Assembly (NCBI RefSeq): GCF_003173355.1
Contig: NZ_QGMY01000007.1
Span: 186,001 to 250,000, forward strand
Length of the DNA: 64,000 nucleotides
Direction of reading: 5' to 3'
Origin: Methanospirillum lacunae
GTDB taxonomy: Archaea > Halobacteriota > Methanomicrobia > Methanomicrobiales > Methanospirillaceae
Shown here one piece after another: positions 53,040 to 63,447 of this stretch. Positions within the stretch are counted from its first letter, which is position 1. Each line of letters starts with the position of its first letter. A program made the position numbers and the translations under genes. Below the pieces are notes generated by a model. The model worked only from the letters and a program-made list of their open reading frames with translations, made no database searches and was not told the DNA's origin.

Positions 53040-53761
53040 AGCAGATTGCATATTACTTCTGGCGTGACCTGATCCGCTGGAGCCGGAGCAGAGCATCGGT
53101 GATCTCCTCCCTGGTGATGCCTGCTGCCTGGCTCATCTTTGTCGGACTAGCCCTTCCAATCAGGTTTACTGACAACTACCTCGAGTTCATCACTCCGGGA
53201 ATTCTTGTCATGACTGTGTACATGACCTCACTGCAAGGGGGAGCCCTCATCCTTTTTGACAAGATTCTTGGGTACTTCAACAAGTTTCTGGCTCTTCCAG
53301 CCCCGAGAGAGACACTTCTCCTTGGTAAGATCTTCTTTGTCACCTTCAGAGGGCTCGTGCAGGCTACGATCATCCTTATACTAGCAATCATCCTCGGGGC
53401 AAAACCATTCTCCCCTGCCGGACTTCTTCAGACCTATCTTCTCCTATTTCTCCTAGGGATGCTCTTTTCATGTATTGCCAGCACTATTGCCCTCTACCTT
53501 GGAGATCATGACAGTTATGCAGCCGTCAACTCGATGATCAGCATGCCCCTCTTTTTTACATCAAGTGCCCTTATGCCGTATGACAAGATGCCTGCTTGGC
53601 TCAGCATCCCTGCTCATCTCAATCCATTAAGTTTTGCAATCGATGGGATTAGGGAAGCAGCAGCAGGAGTCTTCCCATGGGTACAGATATGCGGTCTTTC
53701 TGCTGCTCTGTGCCTTGTTCTTGTAATCGCTGTGGTACTGTTCAGACGGATTACTGTGTAG
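53036..53761 (+). CDS. ABC-2 type permease
   Basis: 241 aa with six TM segments in the ABC-2 layout (FWRDLIRWSRSRASVISSLVMPAAW, TPGILVMTVYMTSLQGGALIL, ILGYFNKFLALPAPRETLLLGK, SSALMPYDKMPAWLSIPAHLNP). Unlike the permease at 39942 it has no large external domain. With the ATP-binding subunit it forms a full exporter, likely for a drug or lipid. The ATGA overlap shows translational coupling. Confidence 0.9.
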   Translation: MKQIAYYFWRDLIRWSRSRASVISSLVMPAAWLIFVGLALPIRFTDNYLEFITPGILVMTVYMTSLQGGALILFDKILGYFNKFLALPAPRETLLLGKIFFVTFRGLVQATIILILAIILGAKPFSPAGLLQTYLLLFLLGMLFSCIASTIALYLGDHDSYAAVNSMISMPLFFTSSALMPYDKMPAWLSIPAHLNPLSFAIDGIREAAAGVFPWVQICGLSAALCLVLVIAVVLFRRITV

Positions 53762-53803
53762 AACTCCGAAAAAGAGATCATGTAGCGAAACCGATGAGAA
53801 GAT

Positions 53804-54424
53804 ATGTGTATGTCCTCATCACCGATCCCCTCATTTGAGGAGGTCGTCAGATTTCATGGCCATGTTTGTCCAGGGCTGGCAATCGGATACCAGATCTCGC
53901 TGGCTGCGATGAATGCACTTGGAGTCACACGACCAGATGACGAGGAACTGGTTGCGATCGTAGAGACTGATGCCTGTGGTATTGATGCAATCCAGGTGGT
54001 AACCGGATGCACTGCAGGCAAAGGAAATCTTATCATAAAAGACTATGGAAAACATGTATTTACCTTTATAAACCGGGCAAATGGAGAAGCAGTAAGAGTA
54101 ATTGGGAAACAGCCTAACATCCCGGAGCAGGCAGAACTCAGCAGCATGAGACCAAAGATATTTGGGGGTAGTGCCAGCGAAGAGGAACATCAAGCCTATC
54201 ATATCCTGACACACACAGTCGTGAAGAAAATCATAGCCTTACGTCCCGAAGAGGTCGCAACCGTAGAGAAAGTTACCGTAGATCTTCCTGCCACAGCAAA
54301 GATATTCTCCTCTATTCCATGTGGATGCTGTGGTGAGATGGTTGCAGATGGCAAAACAAAAGAATACAATGGGAAGAGGATCTGCGTCCCCTGTTATCTG
54401 AAACACTCAGCCGTAAAAAAATAA
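53804..54424 (+). CDS. fmdE: FmdE-family protein
   Basis: 206 aa. FHGHVCPGLAIGYQ and the Cys/Gly core ACGIDAIQVVTGCTAGKGNL mark the FmdE family, named for a protein seen with formylmethanofuran dehydrogenase, the enzyme that starts methanogenesis from CO2. The exact role of FmdE is not known to me; it is probably a metal-binding accessory. A C-terminal zinc-ribbon-like C-G-C-C and C-V-P-C completes it. No other fmd genes lie nearby. An in-frame ATG at 53810 is an alternative start. Confidence 0.88.
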   Translation: MCMSSSPIPSFEEVVRFHGHVCPGLAIGYQISLAAMNALGVTRPDDEELVAIVETDACGIDAIQVVTGCTAGKGNLIIKDYGKHVFTFINRANGEAVRVIGKQPNIPEQAELSSMRPKIFGGSASEEEHQAYHILTHTVVKKIIALRPEEVATVEKVTVDLPATAKIFSSIPCGCCGEMVADGKTKEYNGKRICVPCYLKHSAVKK

Positions 54425-54460
54425 CTGAACCCAGTGCAGGGATTAGTAACATTTTTCATA

Positions 54461-54931
54461 TTATGGGGACTTTTCATCTCCGTTTCTCGTGCTAGTTTCA
54501 TCATGATGAGTCAGTGCCGAATACTCAGCGCCCGGAATACAGTCAAGCCCGGGGATATATGGCTTGATGTCAATTACCGGAGATCCATCAAGCGCCTCGA
54601 TACCAGAGACTGTGATAATCCCGTTCTCAAAGGCAACAATCCGACCAATTGAAAGGGCAACGGGATTAGGACGAGCAGGGGACCGGATAGTAAAGACCGG
54701 TCGATCCTCGATCCAGTCAGGTCTTCGGGAAAACAACTTGCTTCGATCCGCACGATCCATCCAGTATAGCACCCAGATATGTGATATCCCGATCATCTCT
54801 CCAAGACCATCCCTGAATTCAGGAAAAATAGTGATCGTAGAGCACCCCTCACATTCCCGTCCCTGCCTAGGTGCCTGCTGACTGTCTTTGAATGGTGAAC
54901 TGATGACACCGATTGGGGTAAGCTCAATCAT
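54461..54931 (-). CDS. trmO: TrmO, tRNA t6A37 methyltransferase
   Basis: About 156 aa of the TsaA/TrmO family: IGVISSPFKDSQQAPRQG, HIWVLYWMDRADRSKL, RPNPVALSIGRIVAFE, LDGSPVIDIKPYIPGLD. TrmO adds a methyl group to N6-threonylcarbamoyladenosine at position 37 of tRNA. I chose ATG 54931 where the domain begins; the frame is open to 54979. It is convergent with fmdE (36 nt). Confidence 0.9.
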   Translation of the reverse strand: MIELTPIGVISSPFKDSQQAPRQGRECEGCSTITIFPEFRDGLGEMIGISHIWVLYWMDRADRSKLFSRRPDWIEDRPVFTIRSPARPNPVALSIGRIVAFENGIITVSGIEALDGSPVIDIKPYIPGLDCIPGAEYSALTHHDETSTRNGDEKSP

Positions 54932-54991
54932 AAGAGAACAATGTACATTCCACCGATTAATATGTGATCCAGATAACACAGGATTTTCAAA

Positions 54992-56020
54992 TTATGAAAC
55001 AGAAGAGTCAGATCTGGCATCTGGAATTACTCCGAAATCAATCACCCGTTCTGCGATATCACCGGAGTACTCACCAATTCTGCGAATGCTGTCTGTAATC
55101 TTCCTTGCAACCATCACTGAGTCTGTGGGAAGAGCAAGAATATCCTGATTTATCTGATGAAGGATCTGTTCAAGGGGAGAAGTGGTTCCCAGAACACGGT
55201 TAGCCTTTTTCATATCCCGGGAAAAGAACGCAGAAATACTCAATTCAAACAGTTTATCGGCCTCTGCCATTGCCTTGCCAATCACCACACGGACATCTTC
55301 TGCCAGGATCTCCTGCTCTATCATGTTAATGCTCCTCGCTATGAGAACACAGTGATCAGCAACCCGCTCCACAATTCTTCCAGTCTGCAGGTAATGCAGG
55401 ACTTCAGATATGTTTGTCTTCATCCGCTCTGCATTGCGAGGGCTTTGTAGAATCATATTTGTCTGTCTCGAGATCAGCCAGAACAAACGATCAACATCTC
55501 GGTCCCTGAACTCTACATCCTGTACCCTTCCCTGATTACATGATTTTAATCCCTCAGCCGAATCGGTGAGCATACCATGTGTGACTGCATACATTCTTCT
55601 GAATGAGGTGTCAAGGGGCATATCAAGGGGGTTGAAGAGATCCCTGAGTATTATTATTGTCTCCTCTTCTTCAACAGGTTCAAGCCCGATGACCTGGTCT
55701 GAAAAAGCTCTGATAGTTCTCCGAAGAGTCCCCTGAATACGGTCTTTTGATTTGATCTCGATGATATTGTACCCTGCAATATAGATTCCCACCAGAATCC
55801 TGAAAAGCATCTGCGAGTCCATTCCCTGATCAATGGTAACAACACGTGAACGGGGGGGGAGATCGCCGGAAAGATTTCCGGTGATCATCAGATCACCATC
55901 AGCCTGGATCATCACACCAACCGGATCATTTTTTCTGATATTGAGGGAGGTGACCCACTCTTTTGGCAACGTGAGCACATATGATGAACCTCCGGTCATC
56001 TGAACCCTTCTGATATCCAT
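54992..56020 (-). CDS. AbrB-PhoU phosphate regulator
   Basis: 342 aa. Residues about 1-45 are a SpoVT/AbrB swapped-hairpin DNA-binding domain (GGSSYVLTLPKEWV), followed by two PhoU helical bundles (about 110-330; RNAERMKTNISEVLHYLQTG, RIVERVADHCVLIARSIN, SIRRIGEYSGDIAERVIDFG). In archaea this layout is linked to phosphate-controlled transcription. It is divergent from the pst operon and probably acts on the shared 206-nt gap. Confidence 0.88.
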   Translation of the reverse strand: MDIRRVQMTGGSSYVLTLPKEWVTSLNIRKNDPVGVMIQADGDLMITGNLSGDLPPRSRVVTIDQGMDSQMLFRILVGIYIAGYNIIEIKSKDRIQGTLRRTIRAFSDQVIGLEPVEEEETIIILRDLFNPLDMPLDTSFRRMYAVTHGMLTDSAEGLKSCNQGRVQDVEFRDRDVDRLFWLISRQTNMILQSPRNAERMKTNISEVLHYLQTGRIVERVADHCVLIARSINMIEQEILAEDVRVVIGKAMAEADKLFELSISAFFSRDMKKANRVLGTTSPLEQILHQINQDILALPTDSVMVARKITDSIRRIGEYSGDIAERVIDFGVIPDARSDSSVS

Positions 56021-56049
56021 CTATGCTCGGGTCATGCTACTCCCCAGAA

Positions 56050-56092
56050 TATAGTAACTTTCCCCGGCAACTACAGAGACCTCTATAGTTAC
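56050..56092. promoter_or_regulatory. Repeated TATAGTWAC motif in the pst promoter gap
   Basis: TATAGTAAC (56050-56058) and TATAGTTAC (56084-56092) are direct repeats 34 bp apart, about three helical turns. GTAACT and AGTTAC are also inverted relative to each other. They lie between the AbrB-PhoU gene and the pst operon, about 130-170 nt upstream of the permease start and 30-70 nt upstream of the regulator start. They could be a Pho-type control element. Confidence 0.4.
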
Positions 56093-56226
56093 CATACCCC
56101 ACAAGAATCTCCGGGAAGAATCATGATAACACAACCGGGGAGATACTAGGACCAGAAAGTATCCAGAGACTGATATGCCGTATTGGTATAATCCGGGCTC
56201 TGAACACTCGGCACGAAACGATTATC

Positions 56227-58176
56227 ATGACCATAACGGGCTCTGAACGAACATTCAAGGAACGTCTCACACATCGTCCGATGGAGCAGGGTGTGAAAGT
56301 TCTCTGGTTTCTGTGTGCGATCTCATCCATCATAGCGATATTCTGTATACTGGGATTTCTCCTCTATGACGCAATTCCTGCGTTCATGGAGATCGGCTTA
56401 ATACCATTCCTTACCGGAGACCGGTGGGACCCGACAAGCGTCATCCCGAAATTCGGGACCGTGCCTCTTATCGTCGGCACCTTGCTAGTCACTTTCGGTG
56501 CCATGGTCTTTGCTGTCCCACTTGGACTTGCATCAGCCATTTTTATCTCTGAACTTGCATCCCCAAGGCTCAGACAGACATTGAAACCAGCCATTGAACT
56601 CCTTGCAGGAATTCCTTCTGTGTTGTATGGTTTCTTCGGACTGGTAATTCTTGTCAGGCTGATCCAGGACTGGGCTCATGTATCAAGTGGGGAGTCAGTC
56701 CTTGCAGGATCAATTCTCCTAGGGATCATGGCCCTTCCAACAATCATCAGTGTTTCTGAGGATGCTTTGAGTTCAATACCCAGATTTTTGAAAGAAGGAT
56801 CACTTGCTCTTGGAGCAACCCACTGGCAGACTATAGCAAGAGTGTTACTTCCTGCTGCTCTTCCTGGAATCACTGCTGCAATTATCCTCGGAATAGGCAG
56901 GGCAGTAGGAGAGACCATGGCAGTGATCATGGTAACCGGAAATGCAGGGATCATCCCTGATCCAATCTGGAACATCTTTTCTCCGGTCAGAACCCTGACA
57001 GGAACACTGGGTATCGAAATGGGAGAGGTGGCTGTAGGATCCCTTCACTATCACGCCCTCTTCGGAGTTGCAGTACTCCTTCTGATAATATCACTCATAG
57101 TAAACCTCCTTTCACTTGAGGTAATGAAATGGCTGCATCGCACACAGACCGGTGGAAAAAATGGCCATAAATCACTGCTTCAATCTATACCAGTAGATCT
57201 TACATTCATTACCCCATACCTCTCATGGATTGTGATCATTGGATGTCTGCTCCTGCTGACCCTTGTGGGACTCTGGGAAGGTGCTGTTGCAGTCCTGGTA
57301 ATACTGGCAATCAACGCCCTGGTTTGTCGGTTCTGCAAAAAACAGCAGATACAACAGATCTGGTTTTCTGGAATTGCACTGGTGATGGTGCTTGTCGTTG
57401 CAATCCTTATCTTCATCCTGTACGACATCTTCTCGCACGGGCTCCCGTATGTGAGCCTTGAGTTTATCACGCAGCCACCCACAAACCTCGGGCGTGGAGG
57501 TGGAATCTTCCCTGCAATCGTCGGAACCTTTTACCTGATCCTTGGATCAATCGCACTCGCATTCCCACTAGGTATCGGAGCGGCAATCTACCTGGTCGAG
57601 TATACCAAGGAGAATACACTTACTAAAATCATCAGGACTGCAACAGACCTCCTGAATGGAACACCATCTATCGTGTTTGGACTCTTTGGATTTACCTTCC
57701 TTGTTATCTTTCTCGGGTTTGGAATCTCACTCATTGCAGGTATCGTCACTCTTGCCCTGATGGTGCTTCCAACCGTAATACGAACTACAGAAGAAGCTCT
57801 TCGTAGTGTTCCTGACAGCCTTCGTGAAGGTTCGTATGCCCTGGGCGCTACCAAGTGGCAGACAGTTCGCAGAGTGGTTCTCCCACCCGCAATGCCGGGA
57901 ATTATTACAGGAGCGATCCTGGCGATTGGCAGGGCTGCCGGAGAAACTGCTCCTATAATGTTCACGGCTGTTGTCTTCATGCAAAAGAGACTCCCAGAAT
58001 CCCTCCTTGATCCTGTCATGGCCCTGCCATATCATCTCTTTGTCCTGGCAACTACGGTTCCAGGAGCCCGAAATAACCAGTATGCAACAGCTGTGGTTCT
58101 TCTCGTCCTAGTAATTGCAATATACGGAGTAGCAATCGTGATACGAAATCATTTTGACCGGAAAGTCAGGTGGTAA
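56227..58176 (+). CDS. pstC-pstA: Fused PstC-PstA phosphate permease
   Basis: 649 aa, both halves of the phosphate ABC permease in one chain. The PstC half (about 1-310) has EAA-loop [20 protein letters not shown]; the PstA half (about 325-649) has [20 protein letters not shown]. Each has five to six TM segments and one more links them. The usual proteins are separate. A TATA-like TTGGTATAATCC (about 56182-56193) lies 35-45 nt before the ATG, which has no SD, so the leader is short. No PstS binding protein is encoded in the window. Confidence 0.93.
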   Translation: MTITGSERTFKERLTHRPMEQGVKVLWFLCAISSIIAIFCILGFLLYDAIPAFMEIGLIPFLTGDRWDPTSVIPKFGTVPLIVGTLLVTFGAMVFAVPLGLASAIFISELASPRLRQTLKPAIELLAGIPSVLYGFFGLVILVRLIQDWAHVSSGESVLAGSILLGIMALPTIISVSEDALSSIPRFLKEGSLALGATHWQTIARVLLPAALPGITAAIILGIGRAVGETMAVIMVTGNAGIIPDPIWNIFSPVRTLTGTLGIEMGEVAVGSLHYHALFGVAVLLLIISLIVNLLSLEVMKWLHRTQTGGKNGHKSLLQSIPVDLTFITPYLSWIVIIGCLLLLTLVGLWEGAVAVLVILAINALVCRFCKKQQIQQIWFSGIALVMVLVVAILIFILYDIFSHGLPYVSLEFITQPPTNLGRGGGIFPAIVGTFYLILGSIALAFPLGIGAAIYLVEYTKENTLTKIIRTATDLLNGTPSIVFGLFGFTFLVIFLGFGISLIAGIVTLALMVLPTVIRTTEEALRSVPDSLREGSYALGATKWQTVRRVVLPPAMPGIITGAILAIGRAAGETAPIMFTAVVFMQKRLPESLLDPVMALPYHLFVLATTVPGARNNQYATAVVLLVLVIAIYGVAIVIRNHFDRKVRW

Positions 58177-58178
58177 CA

Positions 58179-58940
58179 ATGAACGACGATACAATCATCA
58201 ATGTCAGAAATCTCAACCTCTGGTACGGAGAGACCCAGGCACTGAGAAATATCTCTATGCCCATAGCCCACCAGAAGGTTACATCTCTCATCGGACCATC
58301 AGGGTGTGGAAAATCAACGTTGATCCGGTGCTTTAACCGAATGAATGATCTCGTCTCGGGCTGCCGGATAGAAGGCTCACTCACATTCCATGGCAGGGAC
58401 ATCTACGGATCTGGCGCTGACGCCGTTGATATCAGGATGCAGATTGGGATGGTCTTTCAAAAACCCAATCCCTTCCCAAAGACAATCTATGAAAATATTG
58501 CCTATGGACCGAGGATTCATGGCATCAGAGACCGGGCAGAGCTGGATCGGATCGTTGAGTCTAGTCTGAAAAAAGCAGCCCTCTGGGAAGAGGTCAAAAC
58601 TAGGCTTCATGACTCTGCACTAGGTCTGTCAGGTGGTCAGCAGCAACGCCTCTGTATCGCTCGCACCCTTGCAGTAAACCCCGAGATTATTCTGATGGAC
58701 GAACCATGTAGTGCTCTTGACCCAATCGCAACCGCAAAGATAGAAGACCTGATTGATGAACTCAAGAAGGATTACTGTGTTGTGATCGTTACCCACAGCA
58801 TGTCGCAGGCTGCACGTGTCTCTGATTTTACCGCGTTTATGTACCTTGGTGATCTTATTGAATTCGGAGAGACGAGACAGATCTTTGAGAATCCAAAGAA
58901 GGAATTGACTGAAAATTACATTACCGGAAGATTCGGGTGA
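58179..58940 (+). CDS. pstB: Phosphate ABC transporter ATP-binding protein PstB
   Basis: 253 aa. Walker [12 protein letters not shown]-loop [11 protein letters not shown], signature [10 protein letters not shown], Walker [13 protein letters not shown] and the Pst-type [12 protein letters not shown] follow the family exactly. It energises phosphate import by the fused permease. ATG 58179 has GGTGG 5 nt upstream and is preferred; an in-frame GTG at 58170 would overlap the permease stop. The gap to the permease is 2 nt. Confidence 0.96.
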   Translation: MNDDTIINVRNLNLWYGETQALRNISMPIAHQKVTSLIGPSGCGKSTLIRCFNRMNDLVSGCRIEGSLTFHGRDIYGSGADAVDIRMQIGMVFQKPNPFPKTIYENIAYGPRIHGIRDRAELDRIVESSLKKAALWEEVKTRLHDSALGLSGGQQQRLCIARTLAVNPEIILMDEPCSALDPIATAKIEDLIDELKKDYCVVIVTHSMSQAARVSDFTAFMYLGDLIEFGETRQIFENPKKELTENYITGRFG

Positions 58941-58947
58941 GAAGATC

Positions 58948-59598
58948 ATGACAGAAAAAAGCCAGGCAGAACTAGAGCAACTCCACCAGTCGGTGGTATC
59001 ATTTGGCAAATTCGCATTAAGTATGCTGAAAGAGAGTATTGATGCTTTTGAGTCAGGGAACACAGAGCAGGCAATGGAGATATCACGATTAAAAAACGAG
59101 TTGAAATCCATGTTTGTTCCGCTGGAGGACTCACTCTTCCAGTATCTTGCTCTCTACCAGCCCGTAGCCAAGGATATGCGTGAATGTGTCGCTTCAATCA
59201 GAATTATTTACAATTTTGAACGAATCGGCAGAATGGGATATGATATCGCGGAAACAACTGCAATCCTGACAAAATGCTGCAACCTGAAGGACTGTGAGGC
59301 CCTCATCTCCATGGGCAGACTCGTCATAGGAATGATTGAGGATGCATTAAGTGCATATGATGAACGCAACATCACAAAGATCATCACAATGCGTGATCGG
59401 GATGAAGAGGTTGACACTCTCTACTGTGATGTACTCACCGGGTTTATCAGCAGAATGCAGGAAGAAAAAGAGGATGTCCCAGTCCTTACAAGATATGTGA
59501 TCATTGACCGTTATCTTGAGCGTTGTGGTGATCAGGCGTGTAACATCGCTGAAATGAGTATTTACATGGTCACCGGGGACCGGATCGAGATAAACTAA
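58948..59598 (+). CDS. phoU: PhoU phosphate signalling protein
   Basis: 216 aa, two three-helix PhoU bundles (DRYLERCGDQACNIAEMSIYM; ERIGRMGYDIAETTAILT). PhoU dampens phosphate transport and signalling, often by contacting PstB and a sensor kinase. It is the last gene of the pst operon, 7 nt after PstB. The overall layout (PstCA-PstB-PhoU) is normal apart from the fusion. Confidence 0.93.
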   Translation: MTEKSQAELEQLHQSVVSFGKFALSMLKESIDAFESGNTEQAMEISRLKNELKSMFVPLEDSLFQYLALYQPVAKDMRECVASIRIIYNFERIGRMGYDIAETTAILTKCCNLKDCEALISMGRLVIGMIEDALSAYDERNITKIITMRDRDEEVDTLYCDVLTGFISRMQEEKEDVPVLTRYVIIDRYLERCGDQACNIAEMSIYMVTGDRIEIN

Positions 59599-59630
59599 CC
59601 TGATTTCGGGAATAAAAAGTAAAAAAAACC

Positions 59631-60923
<1,293 letters not shown>

Positions 60924-61021
60924 TCAGTATCTTCACTCAGTGGGAGTGAGACCTGAAATACCCTGTCTTCTAACACAACCAACGCGACTCATGATCATAC
61001 GGGTGTCTGATGGATGATGAA

Positions 61022-61894
61022 TCAAAGTTTCAACCCAGATTTATAGCCAAAGGATTTCTGCAATAGGGAGATATCACCAGCCACATCAGTCTCATCCTTC
61101 CATGTGTTGGTTGCAGCAGTCTTATTCCAGTCATTCGCATAGGGGTTTTTACTTTTACTCTTTGATGAAGTGGTTGTCTTTTTGTCACGTGCCTCATTGA
61201 TAATGCCGGCAAATCTCGTTTTTACTATCCCCTCTGCAGACTCCTCTCCTAATGAGATGTCAGGACTGACTTCAATCTGATATGAGAGCCCTGCAGAGGT
61301 GCTGATTCGTGATCCAACTGCGCGAACCTGGCTCTTTGTTGACACCTCCCCACTATTGAAATTTATCAGTGAGCCCTGAGCCTCAACATAATCAGAGAAA
61401 GCTGGATTCGGGATCAGATAATCTTCATCACTAAACACACACATCACAGAATCAGTTGAATTACTTGTATAGTTCCCATTCACATCAAGGAGCAGGTAGT
61501 CATTTCCAACAAGGTGCGATCCATCGGTTCCTGAATAGGTCATGACCTTTTCGGATTCAAGGTTAAAGGACGAATCCCGTTGATCAGATGAATCAAACCC
61601 GGTATTCTTCACACCGTCAAAGAGGCCTCCATTAGAAAGTAGCGATTCCCGGTACACAGCAGACGAGATCAGCTCACCCTTTCCAATGGTTGTATCGGTT
61701 GTCGATCCATTCTTTACTGTAATCCAGTCCATCTTTGTAGAATCATCAAGAGGTCCGTTTGCTTCAATCTGGGATTCAATGGTCATCTCCTGGATCTCCG
61801 GAACTGTTGAAGGAAGCCTGTCCGCATCAGCCGTATCAAGTATTCCTGAAGATAGTACCAAAAAAATGAGACAGCAAAAGGAAGATGGTTTCAT
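61022..61894 (-). CDS. Exported protein at end of CotH-VTC operon
   Basis: About 290 aa with a signal peptide (about 1-24) and a mature part rich in Ser, Asp and Thr, mainly beta (SSAVYRESLLSNGGLFDG, GSHLVGNDYLLLDVNGNYTS). No family recognised. ATG 61894 puts the signal peptide at the start; ATG 61966 is in frame and lies 18 nt after the DUF4956 stop, so the longer form could be used. It is last gene of the operon running from CotH. Confidence 0.65.
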   Translation of the reverse strand: MKPSSFCCLIFLVLSSGILDTADADRLPSTVPEIQEMTIESQIEANGPLDDSTKMDWITVKNGSTTDTTIGKGELISSAVYRESLLSNGGLFDGVKNTGFDSSDQRDSSFNLESEKVMTYSGTDGSHLVGNDYLLLDVNGNYTSNSTDSVMCVFSDEDYLIPNPAFSDYVEAQGSLINFNSGEVSTKSQVRAVGSRISTSAGLSYQIEVSPDISLGEESAEGIVKTRFAGIINEARDKKTTTSSKSKSKNPYANDWNKTAATNTWKDETDVAGDISLLQKSFGYKSGLKL

Positions 61895-61984
61895 TGGCCT
61901 GTGTTGCCAGCAGCCATGTACAAACTGTTTAGCCGTTCCACTAGGAGAATTATCAGATACTATCATGTTTATCTCAAAAAGGGG

Positions 61985-62650
61985 TTACTGACCTGTGATC
62001 CCTATTGAAGGAAGTTGATCAGGATTGTTCTGAAGTGGTGAAACCAGGGAAGGATCTTTGGGAACCAGGGGAGCGTTCTCATCATACGAGATCATGAGGT
62101 CAGCTGAGTCACGTAGATAATCCATCTCAATAACCTCAACCTTCGTCACCGGAAGGCCAGTTCGATCCCTGATATCGGCGATCAATTCATCCCGCATATC
62201 TGCCCGTACGAGTTCGATCCTTTCGTACCTGACCAGTTTACACTGTTCATACCTAAATCCCCATTTTTTCTCAAGGATCCAGAGAACCAGGATGATCATG
62301 AGATTTGAAAGGACCATGTTGACATACTGACCACTCCCAAAAAGGATCGAGTTCAGGATCGGGAGAGCGATGATGACAAAGAGATAGGTCATCTCCCTGA
62401 TCGGGACCGTATCGGTGCGGTACCGCAATACAGAGAAGAGTGCAAACAATCCAAACCCGGCACCTATTGAGAGCTCGACCGATGTGAAAAGACCCATTAT
62501 CAGGTATACAACCACTGAGAAGGCCATGAATGTAAAGACATAGTCCTGTGCCCGCCGATGAGGATAGTAAATTCCTCTGACAATGATCAGGGAGAAGATG
62601 AGATTTATTACCATCCCGGCGACAAATAAAACAGAATCTGAAATTACCAT
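61985..62650 (-). CDS. DUF4956 membrane protein
   Basis: 221 aa. Four hydrophobic segments in the first 125 residues and a soluble C-terminal domain (ELIADIRDRTGLPVTKVEVIEMDYLRDSADLMISY) fit DUF4956. The RYRTDTVPIREMTYLF motif between TM segments is typical. GGAGG lies 10 nt before the ATG. The gene overlaps the VTC gene by 7 nt. In bacteria and archaea DUF4956 is often encoded beside VTC and CotH proteins. Confidence 0.85.
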   Translation of the reverse strand: MVISDSVLFVAGMVINLIFSLIIVRGIYYPHRRAQDYVFTFMAFSVVVYLIMGLFTSVELSIGAGFGLFALFSVLRYRTDTVPIREMTYLFVIIALPILNSILFGSGQYVNMVLSNLMIILVLWILEKKWGFRYEQCKLVRYERIELVRADMRDELIADIRDRTGLPVTKVEVIEMDYLRDSADLMISYDENAPLVPKDPSLVSPLQNNPDQLPSIGITGQ

Positions 62651-63447
62651 CGTATCGGTCCTCCGTGCATCATCTTCTGGAGTAAGCGGAGTGTCATGTT
62701 GAAGTTGTTATGTTTGATCAGGTTACCGTACAATAATGAGATCCCGATACAGTACTTAGAGAATCCTTTTGGTTTTACCCGCATCCGGGTCAGATAGTCA
62801 AAAGCTGGTGAGTCAGAGTGTTCACTACTCCGCTTCAATTCAGCAATCACAATTTCAGGAAGGGCTAGATCTGTCGATGCACAATGATAAGAGAGATCAA
62901 CATCCAGAGTGATACGTTCAGGACCGGTTGTTGATACAAGTGTGATACGTTTGTATTCATTGACTAAAACCGGCATGAACTGGGAGTAATCATATGGAAG
63001 ACATGAACTAAAAAATTCACGGAGATCTGCCCCCAGGGTTGTAATGAGCCCATCAGTTTGCAGCCTGTGTTTTACTGTCCTTCCGGTGTTCTTCTTCTCT
63101 TTGACTTCAATGAAACTCAGATCAGACCCAACATACGACCTGGTCCTTACTTTGTAGCGTGGTTTGTTTCCGTTATGATGGGTCAGGTAAAGGCTCAAAT
63201 GAGGTGAGTCATAATATGTTGTCGAATAGGTCTGGACACGTTGCCCATTTACCTCAAATACCCGGTATGTATCAGGGAGATGTAAGATAAGATCCCGAGC
63301 CTGCTCTGCAGTAAGCAGGTATTTAGACTCTTTACGGTCCTGCAAACTGGCATGCTCCATCTCTTCAAGTCCAATGGACTGGAACCGATCAAGAACAGTA
63401 TCAGGTGATTGTTCTTTTTCGGATACATGTTGCACGGATTCCATCAT
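62644..63447 (-). CDS. VTC-domain protein (polyphosphate polymerase fold)
   Basis: 267 aa. The tunnel fold of the VTC family: basic residues in KESKYLLTAEQ, RYKVRTRSY, FIEVKEKKNTGRTVKHRL, EYKR and ELKR line the active tunnel, and acidic residues (ESK, EVK, E in EIVIAELKRS) could bind metal. The yeast VTC4 domain makes polyphosphate from ATP. The protein here has no SPX or TM part; function is inferred from the fold. 4-nt overlap with the upstream CotH-like gene. Confidence 0.88.
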   Translation of the reverse strand: MMESVQHVSEKEQSPDTVLDRFQSIGLEEMEHASLQDRKESKYLLTAEQARDLILHLPDTYRVFEVNGQRVQTYSTTYYDSPHLSLYLTHHNGNKPRYKVRTRSYVGSDLSFIEVKEKKNTGRTVKHRLQTDGLITTLGADLREFFSSCLPYDYSQFMPVLVNEYKRITLVSTTGPERITLDVDLSYHCASTDLALPEIVIAELKRSSEHSDSPAFDYLTRMRVKPKGFSKYCIGISLLYGNLIKHNNFNMTLRLLQKMMHGGPIRW

